The notes beneath the pieces are model-generated. The model was not told the origin of the DNA. It did no database searches and worked only from the letters and a program-made list of their open reading frames with translations. Both the position numbers and the translations under genes were made by a program. From Oceanibaculum nanhaiense (GTDB lineage: Bacteria > Pseudomonadota > Alphaproteobacteria > Oceanibaculales > Oceanibaculaceae), in NCBI RefSeq assembly GCF_002148795.1, contig NZ_MPOB01000007.1:1-64000 (forward strand): a DNA stretch of 64,000 bases, in the 5' to 3' direction. Positions 63,255-64,000 of this stretch are shown in pieces; within the stretch, counting starts at the first letter, position 1, and the number at the start of each line of letters is the position of its first letter.

Positions 63255-64000
<746 letters not shown>

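Overview
The window reads as high-GC alphaproteobacterial DNA. Pointers are the trb-type transfer genes of alphaproteobacterial integrative elements, several PotABCD/Fbp-like ABC importers, a urea carboxylase plus allophanate hydrolase pair, and the glutathione-dependent formaldehyde pathway. A Rhodospirillales-like host is my guess, not shown by the sequence. No rRNA, tRNA or CRISPR array was recognised.

Region 1 (1-17.65 kb) is part of an integrative conjugative element. It starts with a broken IS630-type transposase. It then carries traG, a ribbon-helix-helix gene, trbB-C-D-E-J-L-F-G-I, DUF2274 and DUF736 genes, an AbiEi/AbiEii toxin-antitoxin pair with two 23-bp palindromic operators, a small basic protein and a large serine recombinase. 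No relaxase, S26 protease or trbK was found. Three transcription units share a promoter-like block (TATATAA-GRCCRTAAG) placed 68-71 nt before their start codons.

Region 2 (17.65-41.3 kb) is a mosaic of metabolic and transport cassettes: a YghU-type GST, an exported alpha/beta hydrolase, an Lrp-type regulator, a DeoR-SLOG-ABC importer locus (20.8-26.3 kb), and a LysR-controlled importer plus catabolic cassette (26.4-35.6 kb: ATPase, binding protein, acyl-CoA ligase-like enzyme, amidase, amidohydrolase-fold protein, two permeases). After a cut-off tyrosine integrase come a DevBCA-like exporter and a TetR/MFS pair. Short direct repeats at 17.63-17.68 and 41.76-41.84 kb bracket the region, and 41.5-42.05 kb holds gene debris (LysE-like and LysR fragments). 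This suggests past insertion or deletion at that point.

Region 3 (42.1-64 kb) looks more like ordinary chromosome. It has a LysR regulator divergent from urea carboxylase and allophanate hydrolase (urea to ammonia and CO2), frmR-frmA-fghA (formaldehyde detoxification), a PuuB-like FAD oxidoreductase, a beta-hydroxyacid dehydrogenase, an XRE-cupin regulator with a GNAT acetyltransferase, a hybrid sensor kinase with a single-domain response regulator, and a Dpp/Opp-type importer whose last ATPase runs off the window end.

The best candidates for something undescribed are: the 26.4-35.6 kb cassette, whose amidohydrolase-fold protein lacks most expected metal ligands; the DeoR-SLOG-ABC locus; and the repeated regulatory block of the conjugative element.
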